NCBI RefSeq assembly: GCF_001969445.1
Contig: NZ_CP017297.1
Location: forward strand, 3,038,001 to 3,102,000
Source of the DNA: Brachybacterium sp. P6-10-X1
GTDB taxonomy: Bacteria; Actinomycetota; Actinomycetes; Actinomycetales; Dermabacteraceae
Reading direction: 5' to 3'
Length of the DNA: 64,000 nucleotides
In this document: in pieces, positions 33,924 to 42,471 of the stretch
Layout: each line of letters begins with the position of its first letter
How positions within the stretch are numbered: the stretch's first letter is position 1
Translations under genes and position numbers: made by a program
The notes under the pieces: model-generated
The model's database searches: none
Seen by the model: the letters and a program-made list of their open reading frames with translations, nothing else
What the model was told of the DNA's origin: nothing

Positions 33924-34895
33924 ATGACCATCTCCACCGTGACCATCGTCGGCGCCGGCTACATGGGCGGCGGCATCGCCCAGGTCCTCGCCATCGCCGG
34001 GTTCGACGTGACCATCGCCGACGTCAGCGTCGAGAATGCCGACGCCTCCCTCGAACGGCTGCAGCAGGAGGCCCGCGACTTCGAGCAGCAGGGCCTGTAC
34101 TCGCCGGGCAGCGCCGACCTCGTCGCGAAGAACATCTCCGCGGGCAAGAGCATCGAAGAGGCCGTCTCCGACGTCGACTTCATCGAGGAAGCCGTCTTCG
34201 AGCGCGTCGACATCAAGCGCGACGTGCTGGCGAAGATCTCCGAGCACGCCCGGCCCGACGCGATCATCGGCACCAACACCTCGACCATCCCGGTCCGCGA
34301 GCTCGTCAGCGCGGTGAAGAACCCCGAGCGATTCCTCACCGTCCACTTCTCCAACCCCGCCCCCTTCATCCCCGGCGTCGAGCTCGTGGCCGGGGAGGCC
34401 ACCACCGACGAGGCCGTCGCGGCGGTCAAGGAGCTGCTGGAGAGGTCCGGGAACCAGGGCGCCCAGGTCGCCGACACCCCCGGCATGGTGCTGAACCGCC
34501 TCCAGTACGCCCTGCTGAAAGAGGCCACCGCTGTGGTCGAGGAGGGCGTGGCGACCGCCGAGGACGTCGACACCATCGTGCGCACCACCTTCGGCTTCCG
34601 CCTGGGGTTCTTCGGTCCGTTCGCCATCGTCGACCAGGCGGGCCTGGACGTCTACGCGAGCTCCTTCGTGACCTTCGAGGGCGCCTTCGGGGAGCGGCTG
34701 GCCACCCCGCAGATCCTCACCGACGCCGTGGCCGAGGACCGCAAGGGCGTCAAGAACGGCAAGGGCCTGCTGGGCGACTACGACGAAGCCACCGCCGCCG
34801 AGCTGGTCGCCTACCGCAACAAGGCCTACGCGAAGATGTCGCAGCTGCTCGCCGAGCTCGGCCCGGCCCCGAAGGCCGCCCCCTCCGCCGACTGA
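33924..34895 (+). CDS. 3-hydroxyacyl-CoA dehydrogenase-family (3-hydroxyacid) dehydrogenase
   Basis: A 323-residue NAD-dependent enzyme. It has an N-terminal Rossmann fold (GAGYMG at 10-15), the catalytic His141 (HFSNPAP) and partner Glu153 (GVELVAG), and a helical C-terminal domain. The HFSNPAPFIPGVELV form differs from the CoA-type HFFNPVPVMKLVE and is closer to enzymes acting on free 3-hydroxy acids such as L-gulonate 3-dehydrogenase. ATG 33924 follows GAAGGAG. As first gene of an operon with GntP, a DUF1537 kinase and an LtnD-like dehydrogenase, it could oxidise C3 of a tetronate directly to the 3-oxo acid that DUF1537 kinases use (inference). Confidence 0.82.
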   Translation: MTISTVTIVGAGYMGGGIAQVLAIAGFDVTIADVSVENADASLERLQQEARDFEQQGLYSPGSADLVAKNISAGKSIEEAVSDVDFIEEAVFERVDIKRDVLAKISEHARPDAIIGTNTSTIPVRELVSAVKNPERFLTVHFSNPAPFIPGVELVAGEATTDEAVAAVKELLERSGNQGAQVADTPGMVLNRLQYALLKEATAVVEEGVATAEDVDTIVRTTFGFRLGFFGPFAIVDQAGLDVYASSFVTFEGAFGERLATPQILTDAVAEDRKGVKNGKGLLGDYDEATAAELVAYRNKAYAKMSQLLAELGPAPKAAPSAD

Positions 34896-34904
34896 CCCGC
34901 GACC

Positions 34905-34933
34905 GGGCGGGCCCGCACCGGGCTCGCCCGCCC
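34905..34933 (+). terminator. hairpin downstream of the 3-hydroxyacid dehydrogenase gene
   Basis: GGGCGGGC (34905-34912) pairs with GCCCGCCC (34926-34933), 10 bases past the stop, with a GC-rich 13-base loop. It is possibly attenuating, because the GntP gene follows 151 bases later on the same strand. Confidence 0.4.
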
Positions 34934-35046
34934 CGTCGGCCCCCGATGATCCAGGGCCCCGCGCACCCCGCGCCGGGCTCCGACCCCGTCCGCCCGTCGC
35001 CCCCACCGACTGAGGGGCCGCCACCCGTTCACTGGAGAACCACCCC

Positions 35047-36447
35047 GTGGAAGACCTCGTCCTCGCGGAGCGGCCCGTCTGGCTGCTCCTGACGATCGCC
35101 GTCGTCGCGATCGCCCTCCTGCTCGTCCTCATCATCAAGGCGCGCCTGCACGCCTTCTTCTCCCTGCTCATCATCGCGGTCGCCACCGGTCTCGCCGCCG
35201 GCATCGGCGTCGGCGACGTCATCGACGTGGTGATCGACGGCTTCAGCAGCACCGTCGGGACCGTCGCCCTGCTGGTCGGCTTCGGCGCCGTGCTCGGCAG
35301 ACTGGTCGAGGTCACCGGCGGCGCCCAGGTGCTGGCCGACAAGATGCTCGACACCTTCGGCGAGAAGCGGGCGCCGCTGGCCCTCGCCGTGGCCTCGCTG
35401 TTCTACGCGTTCCCGATCTTCCTCGACGCCGGGTTCATCGTGATGCTGCCGGTCATCTACACGGTGGCCCGGCGCCTCGGCGGCTCGTTCATGCTCTACG
35501 TGCTGCCCTCGATCGCCTCGTTCATGACGATGCATGCGCTGCTGCCTCCGCACCCCGGCCCCACGGCCGCGGCGACCGTGATGGGCGCCGACATCGGCCT
35601 GGTCGTGCTGATCGGACTGCTCATCGGCCTGCCCACTTGGTACGTCGGCGGCTACCTGGTCGCTCGCGTCATCGCCCGGCGCTTCCCGGACACCCCGGTG
35701 CCCGCCCTGCTCGGCGACCCCCGCGATGTCCCCGAGGAGGAACGGCCCGGCTTCGGCGCCATCATCCTGGTGCTGCTGCTCCCGCTGGTGCTGATCTTCT
35801 TCAACACCGGCTTCTCCACCCTGGAGGCCCAGGGCACCGTGAGCGCCGACAACATCGCCTTCCAGGTCTCCCGGCTGATCGGCGCGACCCCTGTGGCACT
35901 GGCGCTCTCGGCGCTGCTGGCGATGATCCTGCTCTACGTGATCCCACGCCGCCGCCGCGGCGAGAAGGTCGGCGGACTGCTCGAGGAGCTCGTCGACGAC
36001 GCCCTCGCCCCCGTCTGCTCGATCATCCTGATCACCGGCGCCGGCGGTGCCTTCGGCGCCATCCTCACCGAGACCGGCATCGGCAACGAGGTGGCCGACG
36101 GGCTCGATGCGCTCGGGCTGCCGCTCATCGTCGCCGCCTACCTCGTGACCATGGCGATGCGCATCGCGCAGGGTTCGGCGACCGTGGCCGCCACCACCGG
36201 CGCCTCGATCATGGCCCCGGCGATCGTGGCCGGCGACTTCGGCACCATCGCCGTCGCCGCCGTGGTGGTCGCGATCGGAGCCGCCTCCATCGGCTGGTCG
36301 CACGTGAACGACTCCGGCTTCTGGCTGATCGGCAAGTTCTGCGGCTTCGACACCGTGACCACCTTCAAGACCTGGTCCGTCGTCGGCACCACGATCTCGC
36401 TGGTCGGCTTCGCCCTGTCCGCGGTGGTGTTCGTCCTCGCGGCCTGA
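35047..36447 (+). CDS. GntP-family sugar-acid permease
   Basis: A 466-residue polytopic GntP-family symporter, third paralogue in the window. The GTG start follows ACTGGAG. Conserved late segment MRIAQGSATVAATTGASIMAP and SHVNDSGFW are typical. Beside a DUF1537 four-carbon acid-sugar kinase and an LtnD-like dehydrogenase, it likely imports a tetronate (threonate or erythronate) or a related short sugar acid. Confidence 0.9.
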   Translation: MEDLVLAERPVWLLLTIAVVAIALLLVLIIKARLHAFFSLLIIAVATGLAAGIGVGDVIDVVIDGFSSTVGTVALLVGFGAVLGRLVEVTGGAQVLADKMLDTFGEKRAPLALAVASLFYAFPIFLDAGFIVMLPVIYTVARRLGGSFMLYVLPSIASFMTMHALLPPHPGPTAAATVMGADIGLVVLIGLLIGLPTWYVGGYLVARVIARRFPDTPVPALLGDPRDVPEEERPGFGAIILVLLLPLVLIFFNTGFSTLEAQGTVSADNIAFQVSRLIGATPVALALSALLAMILLYVIPRRRRGEKVGGLLEELVDDALAPVCSIILITGAGGAFGAILTETGIGNEVADGLDALGLPLIVAAYLVTMAMRIAQGSATVAATTGASIMAPAIVAGDFGTIAVAAVVVAIGAASIGWSHVNDSGFWLIGKFCGFDTVTTFKTWSVVGTTISLVGFALSAVVFVLAA

Positions 36448-36583
36448 CCCGCGGCGCACCGCCCGCCCCCGGGGCATCGGGAGCGGCGTCCGCCCCCGGA
36501 CGTCGGGGAGGTCCTCCCTCGCTTCTGCGCGAGGATGGGGGCACGCCCCGACGTCGACCCCTCGATCCTGGAAGAAGGTCCCC

Positions 36584-37939
36584 GTGCCCGAGAACGCTGA
36601 TCGCCGCCTGCTGGTCCTCGACGACGACCCCACCGGCTCGCAGTGCGTCGCCGACGTCGACGTGGCGTTCGACCTGGATCCGGCGATTCCCCGCGGCGTC
36701 CTCGCCGAGCCCGGGTCGATCTGCTTCGTGCTCACCAACACCCGGGCGCTGGACGAGGAGGAGGCCGTCGCCCTGAGCGGTCGGATCCTCTCCGGCGTCC
36801 TCGCCGAGCCCGGCGCTCCGGATGGCCTGCACGTCGTCTCCCGCTCCGACTCCACATTGCGCGGCCACGTGATCGCCGAGCCGACCGCGATCGCCGAGGA
36901 GCTCGCCGCTCACGGACGGGAGGTCGACGCGATCCTGCTGGTCCCCGCCATGCTCGAGGCCGGGCGCTTCACCGAGGGCGACGTCCACTACGCCGTCGTC
37001 GGCGGCGAGGCCCGGCGCGTCGAGGACACCGACTTCGCCCGCGACGCCACCTTCGGCTACTCCCACTCCGACCTGCGGGATTTCCTGCAGGAGCGCTCCG
37101 GGGGAGCGATCGCGGCGACCGACGTGCTGAGCATCGGACTCGAGGACATCCGCACCGGCGGCATCGAGCGGGTGGAGGAGATCCTCCGCGGTGCGCGCGA
37201 CCGGCGCTGGGTGGTCGTCAACGCCACCGAGTACTCCGACATGGAGATCGTCGCGGAAGCCGTCGCCCGACGGGAACAGGCCGGCCGCACGCTGATCACC
37301 CGCTGCGGACCCTCCTTCGTCCGCCCGCTGGCCGGGCAGAGCGGGGCGCGGGTCGTCGAAGCGGGCTCCGTCTCGATCCCCGAGGGGCGCCTGGACCACG
37401 GCCTCGTCGTCGTCGGCTCCCACGTGGGGCTCACCACCACGCAGCTGCGCGCCGTCCAGGCCCGCGGCGCCCTCGTCGAGGTCGAGCTCGACGTGCCCTC
37501 CCTGCTCGATGATCGGCGCGAGCGGCATCTCGGCGCGGTCGCCGAGCGCGTGCGGGAGGCGCTGGGCGGGGACGACTGCGTGCTCTACACCAGCCGTGAC
37601 CTGGTGCGCACGGAGGACCCGGACGAGTCCCTCGCGATCGCCCGCAGCGTCTCCGACGCCGTGGTCGAGGTGGTGCAGCGGGTGCGTTCGGCCCGGCCGG
37701 CGTGGGTCGTGGCCAAGGGCGGGATCACCTCGCACGAGGTGGCCGCTCACGGGCTCGGGATCCGCCGCGCCCGGGTCGAGGGCCAGTTCTGGCCCGGCCA
37801 GGTCTCCCTGTTCTCTGCGCAGGAAGCCCCCGAAGAGGTCACGGGCACGCCGTACGTCGTGTTCCCCGGCAACGTGGGCGGCGAGCAGGCGCTGGCCGAC
37901 GTCGTCGACCGTCTCACCGCCGCCGTCGCCGAACGCTGA
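36584..37939 (+). CDS. four-carbon acid sugar kinase family protein (DUF1537, OtnK/DtnK-like)
   Basis: A 451-residue two-domain kinase of the former DUF1537 family. The N-terminal LVLDDDPTGSQCVADVDV (residues about 6-23) and RSDSTLRGH (near 86-94) form the substrate domain. The C-terminal AKGGITSHEVAAHGLGIRRA (near 370-390) and the VVFPGNVGG end form the ATP domain. Characterised members phosphorylate 3-oxo-tetronate or D-threonate at O4. The GTG start has GGAAGAAGG upstream. The usual next enzyme, a class II aldolase-type decarboxylase (OtnC) or PdxA-like dehydrogenase, is not in this operon. Confidence 0.88.
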   Translation: MPENADRRLLVLDDDPTGSQCVADVDVAFDLDPAIPRGVLAEPGSICFVLTNTRALDEEEAVALSGRILSGVLAEPGAPDGLHVVSRSDSTLRGHVIAEPTAIAEELAAHGREVDAILLVPAMLEAGRFTEGDVHYAVVGGEARRVEDTDFARDATFGYSHSDLRDFLQERSGGAIAATDVLSIGLEDIRTGGIERVEEILRGARDRRWVVVNATEYSDMEIVAEAVARREQAGRTLITRCGPSFVRPLAGQSGARVVEAGSVSIPEGRLDHGLVVVGSHVGLTTTQLRAVQARGALVEVELDVPSLLDDRRERHLGAVAERVREALGGDDCVLYTSRDLVRTEDPDESLAIARSVSDAVVEVVQRVRSARPAWVVAKGGITSHEVAAHGLGIRRARVEGQFWPGQVSLFSAQEAPEEVTGTPYVVFPGNVGGEQALADVVDRLTAAVAER

Positions 37940-37988
37940 CACCGGCTCCGCAGCGCAGACCCGCCCGCCACCTGTTCAGGAGAAGCTC

Positions 37989-38894
37989 ATGACGACACCG
38001 ACCGCCCCTGCGCCCGCCACCATCGGCTGGATCGGCCTGGGCGCCATGGGCGCGCCCATGGTCCGCACCGCCGGCGACGCGGGCTTCCCCGTGCGCGCCT
38101 TCGACCTCAGCCCGAGCGCCCGTGAGGCCGTGGCCGACGTCGCGACGCCCGTCGGGACGGCGATCGACGCCGCCACCGGCGCCGACGTCGTCGTGGTCAT
38201 GGTCGCCACCCCGGCCCAGCTCGAGTCGGTGCTGTTCGGGGAGGGCGGCAGCGACGGAGGCATCGCGGCGGCGCTGACCGCCGAGACCACCCTGCTGATC
38301 ATGTCCACGGTCGGCCCCGCCGCGATCGAGGCGACCCTGGCCGCGCTCGACGGCGTCACCGCGCACGTGGTCGACGCCCCCGTCTCCGGCGGCGTGGCCC
38401 GGGCCTGCACCGGTGACCTGCTGATCATGGTCGGGGGCGCCGAGGCCGACGTCGCCGCCGTGCGGCCGCTGCTGGATGCCCTCGCCGCGAACGCTCCCGT
38501 CGTCGGGGCCCGGCCGGGCGACGGTCAGCGCTTCAAGGTCGTCAACCAGCTGCTGTGCGGCGTCCACATCGCCGCGGCGGGGGAGGCCCTCGCGCTCGCC
38601 GACTCCATGGGCCTGGACCTGGAGCAGGTCCACGAGGTGCTCGGCACCGGCGCCGCCGCCTCGTTCATGTTCGCCGACCGGGGCCGGCGGATGGTCGACG
38701 GCGACGTCGACGACGTCCGCTCGGCGCTCAGCATCTTCGTCAAGGACATGGACCTGGTCGGCGAGGCCGCCCGCGAGGTGGGACAGGACGTTCCGCTCGC
38801 GACCTCGGCCGAGGCGATCTACCAGCGCGGCAGGGAGCTCGGTCTCGAGCGCAAGGACGACTCGATCGTGTACCGGGTGCTGCGCGGGGAGTGA
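37989..38894 (+). CDS. NAD(P)-dependent 2-hydroxyacid (LtnD/GarR-like) dehydrogenase
   Basis: A 301-residue beta-hydroxyacid dehydrogenase. It has the N-terminal GWIGLGAMGAPMV, the substrate loop DAPVSGGVARA near residue 126, and a catalytic Lys in FKVVNQLL near 180. ATG 37989 has AGGAGAAG upstream. With a DUF1537 kinase its closest characterised relatives are L-threonate dehydrogenases; tartronate semialdehyde reductase and 3-hydroxyisobutyrate dehydrogenase are alternatives. It ends the operon, facing the ABC permease gene convergently. Confidence 0.86.
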   Translation: MTTPTAPAPATIGWIGLGAMGAPMVRTAGDAGFPVRAFDLSPSAREAVADVATPVGTAIDAATGADVVVVMVATPAQLESVLFGEGGSDGGIAAALTAETTLLIMSTVGPAAIEATLAALDGVTAHVVDAPVSGGVARACTGDLLIMVGGAEADVAAVRPLLDALAANAPVVGARPGDGQRFKVVNQLLCGVHIAAAGEALALADSMGLDLEQVHEVLGTGAAASFMFADRGRRMVDGDVDDVRSALSIFVKDMDLVGEAAREVGQDVPLATSAEAIYQRGRELGLERKDDSIVYRVLRGE

Positions 38895-38895
38895 A

Positions 38896-38918
38896 CCGGA
38901 GGGGCACATGTCCTCCGG
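38896..38918. terminator. short bidirectional hairpin
   Basis: CCGGAGG (38896-38902) and CCTCCGG (38912-38918), with a nine-base loop, fill the 31-base gap between convergent genes ending at 38894 and 38926. Confidence 0.55.
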
Positions 38919-38925
38919 GCCGCCG

Positions 38926-39843
38926 TCACTCCTTGACGCCGCCCTCGGCGACGCCCCGGAAGAAGACGCGCTGCAGTGCCAGGAACAGCACGACCAGAGG
39001 GAGCACGGCGATGATGGTCCCGGCGGCCACCACCTGGGGGTTGTCCGCGAAGGTGCCCTGGAGGTAGTTCAGCCCGACGGTGAGGGTGTACTTGTCCGGG
39101 TCCGAGAGGATCAGCAGCGGCCACAGGAAGTCGTTCCAGCTGCCCATGAACGCCAGCAGGGCGACGACGGCGACGGTGCCCTTGACGGCCGGCAGCCCGA
39201 GGCGCAGGAAACGCTGCCAGACCGTGGCCCCATCCATCAGGGCGGCCTCGTCGATCTCCCGGGGGATCGCCAGGAAGGCGTTCCACATCAGTAGGACGCT
39301 GATCGCGCTCATCATCGTGGGCAGGAAGACGGCGACGAGGGTGTTCCCCAGCCCCATGGCGTTCACGACCTGGGTGAGGGCGATCATCGAGCTCTCCTGG
39401 GGGATGAGCAACGTGGCTCCGAAGATCCCCAGCGCGATGAGCCGACCGCGGAAACGCAGTCGTGCGAGGGCGTACCCGGCCATCGCACATCCGACGACGC
39501 TGAGCGAGACGTTGAAGAACGCGACGAACAGCGAGTTGCCGATGTAGGACCAGACCGGGATCACGTCGGTGACCGCCGTGTAGTTGGCGAGGGTGGGGTC
39601 CGAGGGCAGGAACTGGGGCGGGGAGGAGTACGGGTTCTCGCCGACGCCCTTCAAGGAGGTCGAGAGCTGCCAGAGGAACGGCCCGATCGAGATGACCACC
39701 ACGCAGAGCAGCAGCAGATAGCGCATGACCAGCTCGGGCGTCCGTGCCGTCGCGCCGTCGGACAGGAGGTGCTGGCGCGGACGACGGCGCCTCGGGGGCA
39801 GGCCGGCGCTCGCAGGGGCGTCGGTGACGGTACCGGTGGCCAT
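38926..39843 (-). CDS. carbohydrate ABC transporter permease (MalG/CUT1 type)
   Basis: A 305-residue inner-membrane permease with six hydrophobic segments. The EAA loop appears as EIDEAALMDGATVWQRFLRLGLP near residues 196-218, which docks the ATPase. The N-terminus is a short basic cytoplasmic tail. It starts one base after the stop of the partner permease. It forms the channel of a CUT1-type oligosaccharide importer. No ATP-binding subunit gene occurs nearby, so a shared MsiK-type ATPase elsewhere is expected. Confidence 0.93.
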   Translation of the reverse strand: MATGTVTDAPASAGLPPRRRRPRQHLLSDGATARTPELVMRYLLLLCVVVISIGPFLWQLSTSLKGVGENPYSSPPQFLPSDPTLANYTAVTDVIPVWSYIGNSLFVAFFNVSLSVVGCAMAGYALARLRFRGRLIALGIFGATLLIPQESSMIALTQVVNAMGLGNTLVAVFLPTMMSAISVLLMWNAFLAIPREIDEAALMDGATVWQRFLRLGLPAVKGTVAVVALLAFMGSWNDFLWPLLILSDPDKYTLTVGLNYLQGTFADNPQVVAAGTIIAVLPLVVLFLALQRVFFRGVAEGGVKE

Positions 39844-39844
39844 C

Positions 39845-40810
39845 TCAGCTCTCCTTCCGGGAGGACAGGCGCAGGTTCGCGATCATCAGCAGGACGGTCA
39901 GCAGGAACAGGACGATGGAGATGGCCGAGGAATAGCCCAGGCGACCGGAGAGCCCGGTGCCCGACTCCCGGATCAGCATCACCAGAGAGCTGGAGCGGCC
40001 TCCTGGCCCGCCGGTGCCCCCGGAGAGCACGAAGATCTCGGAGAACACGCGGAACGCGGCCAAGGAGGAGATCACGCCGATCAGGAGCATGGTCGTGCGC
40101 ATGGCGGGAAGCGTGACGGTGAAGAACCGCCGCACGGGCGAGGCGCCGTCCATCATCGCGGCCTCGTGCAGCGAGGTCGGCACGTTCGCGAGCACGGCGA
40201 GGTAGACGACCATGTAGTAGCCCAGGCCCTGCCAGACGGTCACGATGACCGAGGAGACCAGCAGCAGGTACTCGTCGGTCAGGAACGGGATCGGGCTGCT
40301 GATCACCCCCAGGGAGGACATGACGGAGTTGACCAGCCCGCGGGAGTCCAGGATCCAGGTCCAGATCAGACCGGTCACCACGACGGAGGCGATCACGGGG
40401 GTGTAGACGGCTGTCCGGATCGCTCCGATGCCCGGTACTGCCTTGCGCACCAGCATGGCCAGGAGCAGCGGCAGGACCACCAGGGGCGGGACCGCCCCGA
40501 CGACATAGAGCAGGCAGTTGCGCAGAGCGACCCAGAACATGGGATCGGCCAGCAGGTCGCGGTAGTTCTGCAGGCCGATGAACGAGCCGCCGACGAGCGG
40601 CTGGGCATCGGTGAAGGAGAGCACGATCGTGTTCAGGAAGGGGAAGAGCACGAAGGCGATCGCCGCCAGCAGAGCCGGCGCCATGAGCAGCCAGGGCGAG
40701 AGCGGGGAGTGGGTGCGCAGCCCGCGACGGCGCTCCGGTCGAGGTACGGCGCGATCGGTCGCCGGGCGGTCCTCCACCGCGGGGGCGATGGTCGTGGACG
40801 ATGCGGTCAT
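39845..40810 (-). CDS. carbohydrate ABC transporter permease (MalF/UgpA type)
   Basis: A 321-residue permease with a long basic N-terminal tail, six hydrophobic segments and the EAA loop LHEAAMMDGASPVRRFFTVTLP near residues 218-238. Its ATG overlaps the stop of the binding-protein gene (ATGA). It is the partner of the 38926 permease in a CUT1 importer for the mannose-containing glycan degraded by the divergent glycosidases (substrate inferred). Confidence 0.93.
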   Translation of the reverse strand: MTASSTTIAPAVEDRPATDRAVPRPERRRGLRTHSPLSPWLLMAPALLAAIAFVLFPFLNTIVLSFTDAQPLVGGSFIGLQNYRDLLADPMFWVALRNCLLYVVGAVPPLVVLPLLLAMLVRKAVPGIGAIRTAVYTPVIASVVVTGLIWTWILDSRGLVNSVMSSLGVISSPIPFLTDEYLLLVSSVIVTVWQGLGYYMVVYLAVLANVPTSLHEAAMMDGASPVRRFFTVTLPAMRTTMLLIGVISSLAAFRVFSEIFVLSGGTGGPGGRSSSLVMLIRESGTGLSGRLGYSSAISIVLFLLTVLLMIANLRLSSRKES

Positions 40811-42111
40811 GAGCTGGCTCCGATCAGTCGGTTCGCCTGGCTGACGGATGCCTCGAGCGCGTCCCGGGCGCTGGTCCGGCCGACGACGGCATCCGAGATC
40901 TGGCGCTGCAGTTCGACCCGCATCTCCTCGGTCCAGACCACGGGCTGGTGATTGCGGGCGTCCTCGATCTGAGCGGCCGAGATGACGCGCACGTGGGTGC
41001 CGTCGGCGCCGTCCTCCTCGGTGAAGTAGGGGTCCTCGAGCGCGCCGACGGTCGAGGGGAAGACGTTCACCAGGCGGGAGAACTCGGTCTGCTTCTCGGC
41101 CCCCGTGACGAACTCCGCGAAGGCGAGGGCGACCTCGGGGTGCGCGGTGCGGGAGCTGACCGCGATGCCCTGCGAGGTCATGTTGGCGTGCCCGGTGTTC
41201 GTGATCGCCGAGGTGATGCCGAGGTTCTCGTACAGCCGCGGGGCGTTCTCCCTGAAGTTCTCCAGGTCATAGGCCGAGCCGGGGGACAAGGCGACCTGGC
41301 CGCTCTGGAACCGCTCGCCGGCGGTGGTCGCGGTGAGCACGGTGGCATCGGGCAGCAGGCCGCGGCGCTCGTACGCCTCTCGGAAACGCTCGACGAAGCT
41401 GACGGCGAGATCGCTGTCGAAGGTGAAGCGCTCCTCCGCGTCGTCCATCACGGCGACTCCGTACAGCCCGAAGTCGGCGATCACGGGCAGTTGGCCGATC
41501 ATGTAGTACTCGCCCTGCGCCGCATCGCCCATGACCAGAGCCTGATCCAGCAGCTCGCCCCAGGTCGTCGGCGGAGCATCGGGGTCGAGGCCGGCATCGG
41601 CGAACAGGGCGCGGTTGTAGTACGTCGGACCGGTGTTGAGATACCAGGGGTAGGCGAAGGAGCCGTCGGCGGCCTCGTAGGTGTAGTCCTGCCAGGCGCC
41701 GTCGAGATAGGCCTCCGCTGCGTGCGGCCGGGCCTCGGAGATGTCCAGGAGCAGCCCCGCCCGCGCCAGGGGCAGCGCGAGATCGGGGGAGACGTTGACG
41801 ACGTCGGGCAGGTCCAGATTGGCGGCGTCGACCTGGAGGCTGTCGGCGTAGCCGTCGGCGGGCTGGTCGATCCAGTCGATCGAGGTTCCCGGGTGAGCGG
41901 CGACGAACTCGTCGATCAGGCCCTGGAAGTAGTCGAGGTACCCGCTGCGCAGGTTCCAGGTCTGGAAGCGGATGCTCCCTTCCAGGCCTCCCTCGGCGGT
42001 GATGGGGCCGGGCGGCACCGTCGGCCCTCCGGTGGCTCGCAGTCCGCAGCCGGACAGGAGCAGCAGGCCGCCCAGCGCACCACCTGCTACGAGTCCTCGA
42101 CGTGTGAGCAT
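40807..42111 (-). CDS. sugar ABC transporter substrate-binding lipoprotein (CUT1)
   Basis: A 434-residue extracellular solute-binding protein. The signal peptide has an RR pair near the start, a hydrophobic core and lipobox LLSGC with Cys22. The mature part has the family's FQTWN and RFQSGQVALSPGSAYD segments. It captures an oligosaccharide for the two permeases. The start faces the glycosidase genes across a 360-base spacer with three LacI-type operators, so transporter and glycosidases are probably co-regulated. Confidence 0.92.
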   Translation of the reverse strand: MLTRRGLVAGGALGGLLLLSGCGLRATGGPTVPPGPITAEGGLEGSIRFQTWNLRSGYLDYFQGLIDEFVAAHPGTSIDWIDQPADGYADSLQVDAANLDLPDVVNVSPDLALPLARAGLLLDISEARPHAAEAYLDGAWQDYTYEAADGSFAYPWYLNTGPTYYNRALFADAGLDPDAPPTTWGELLDQALVMGDAAQGEYYMIGQLPVIADFGLYGVAVMDDAEERFTFDSDLAVSFVERFREAYERRGLLPDATVLTATTAGERFQSGQVALSPGSAYDLENFRENAPRLYENLGITSAITNTGHANMTSQGIAVSSRTAHPEVALAFAEFVTGAEKQTEFSRLVNVFPSTVGALEDPYFTEEDGADGTHVRVISAAQIEDARNHQPVVWTEEMRVELQRQISDAVVGRTSARDALEASVSQANRLIGASS

Positions 42112-42471
42112 GTGCTCCTTCTTTCTCCCGCCATCGGAAAAGAGTGGTCAGGGCACGCGGCCTGCCTCGGCGAGCCGAGCGCCTGCGCCGGGATTCGCCC
42201 GGCGTCGGGTGCTCCGCGCAGACCGAACACCGCGCTATAGCGCTTAAGTCGCGGACCACTGTAGCGCTTAAGCGCCGACTTGGCACATCGCGGGAAGCTC
42301 CCCCATCGCGAGGAGCCGGGTCTCGCGATCGCGGCGGCGGCGGGGAAGCCGGCCCGGGGGCCCGACCACCAGGTGGTCGGGATCGTTCCGGCGCCCGCGG
42401 CTCGCCGGGCGAGATGTCGGTGCTAGGATTGCTTAATCGCTTTAGTCGACACGTTGCGAAGGTGATCTTCC
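42112..42471. promoter_or_regulatory. divergent mannoglycan control region with three LacI-type operators
   Basis: Three 14-base sites share consensus CTTAAGCGCTTAAG, the central-CG palindrome typical of LacI-family operators: CTATAGCGCTTAAG (42235-42248), CTGTAGCGCTTAAG (42259-42272, 24 bases centre to centre from the first) and CTTAATCGCTTTAG (42432-42445). The first two lie upstream of the transporter genes; the third lies 27 bases before the glycosidase start. No LacI-family gene is in the window. The 42300-42425 stretch between them is GC-rich without other features. Confidence 0.72.

Noticed and set aside
33320-33946. Possible small genes in the 605-base spacer before the 3-hydroxyacid dehydrogenase
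   Set aside because: Several short frames on both strands, none with a convincing ribosome binding site or protein-like composition; the stretch contains two operator-type sites.
36553-36570. ATCCTGGAAG before the DUF1537 gene as another regulon operator
   Set aside because: Only half matches and it overlaps the ribosome binding site; treated as chance.
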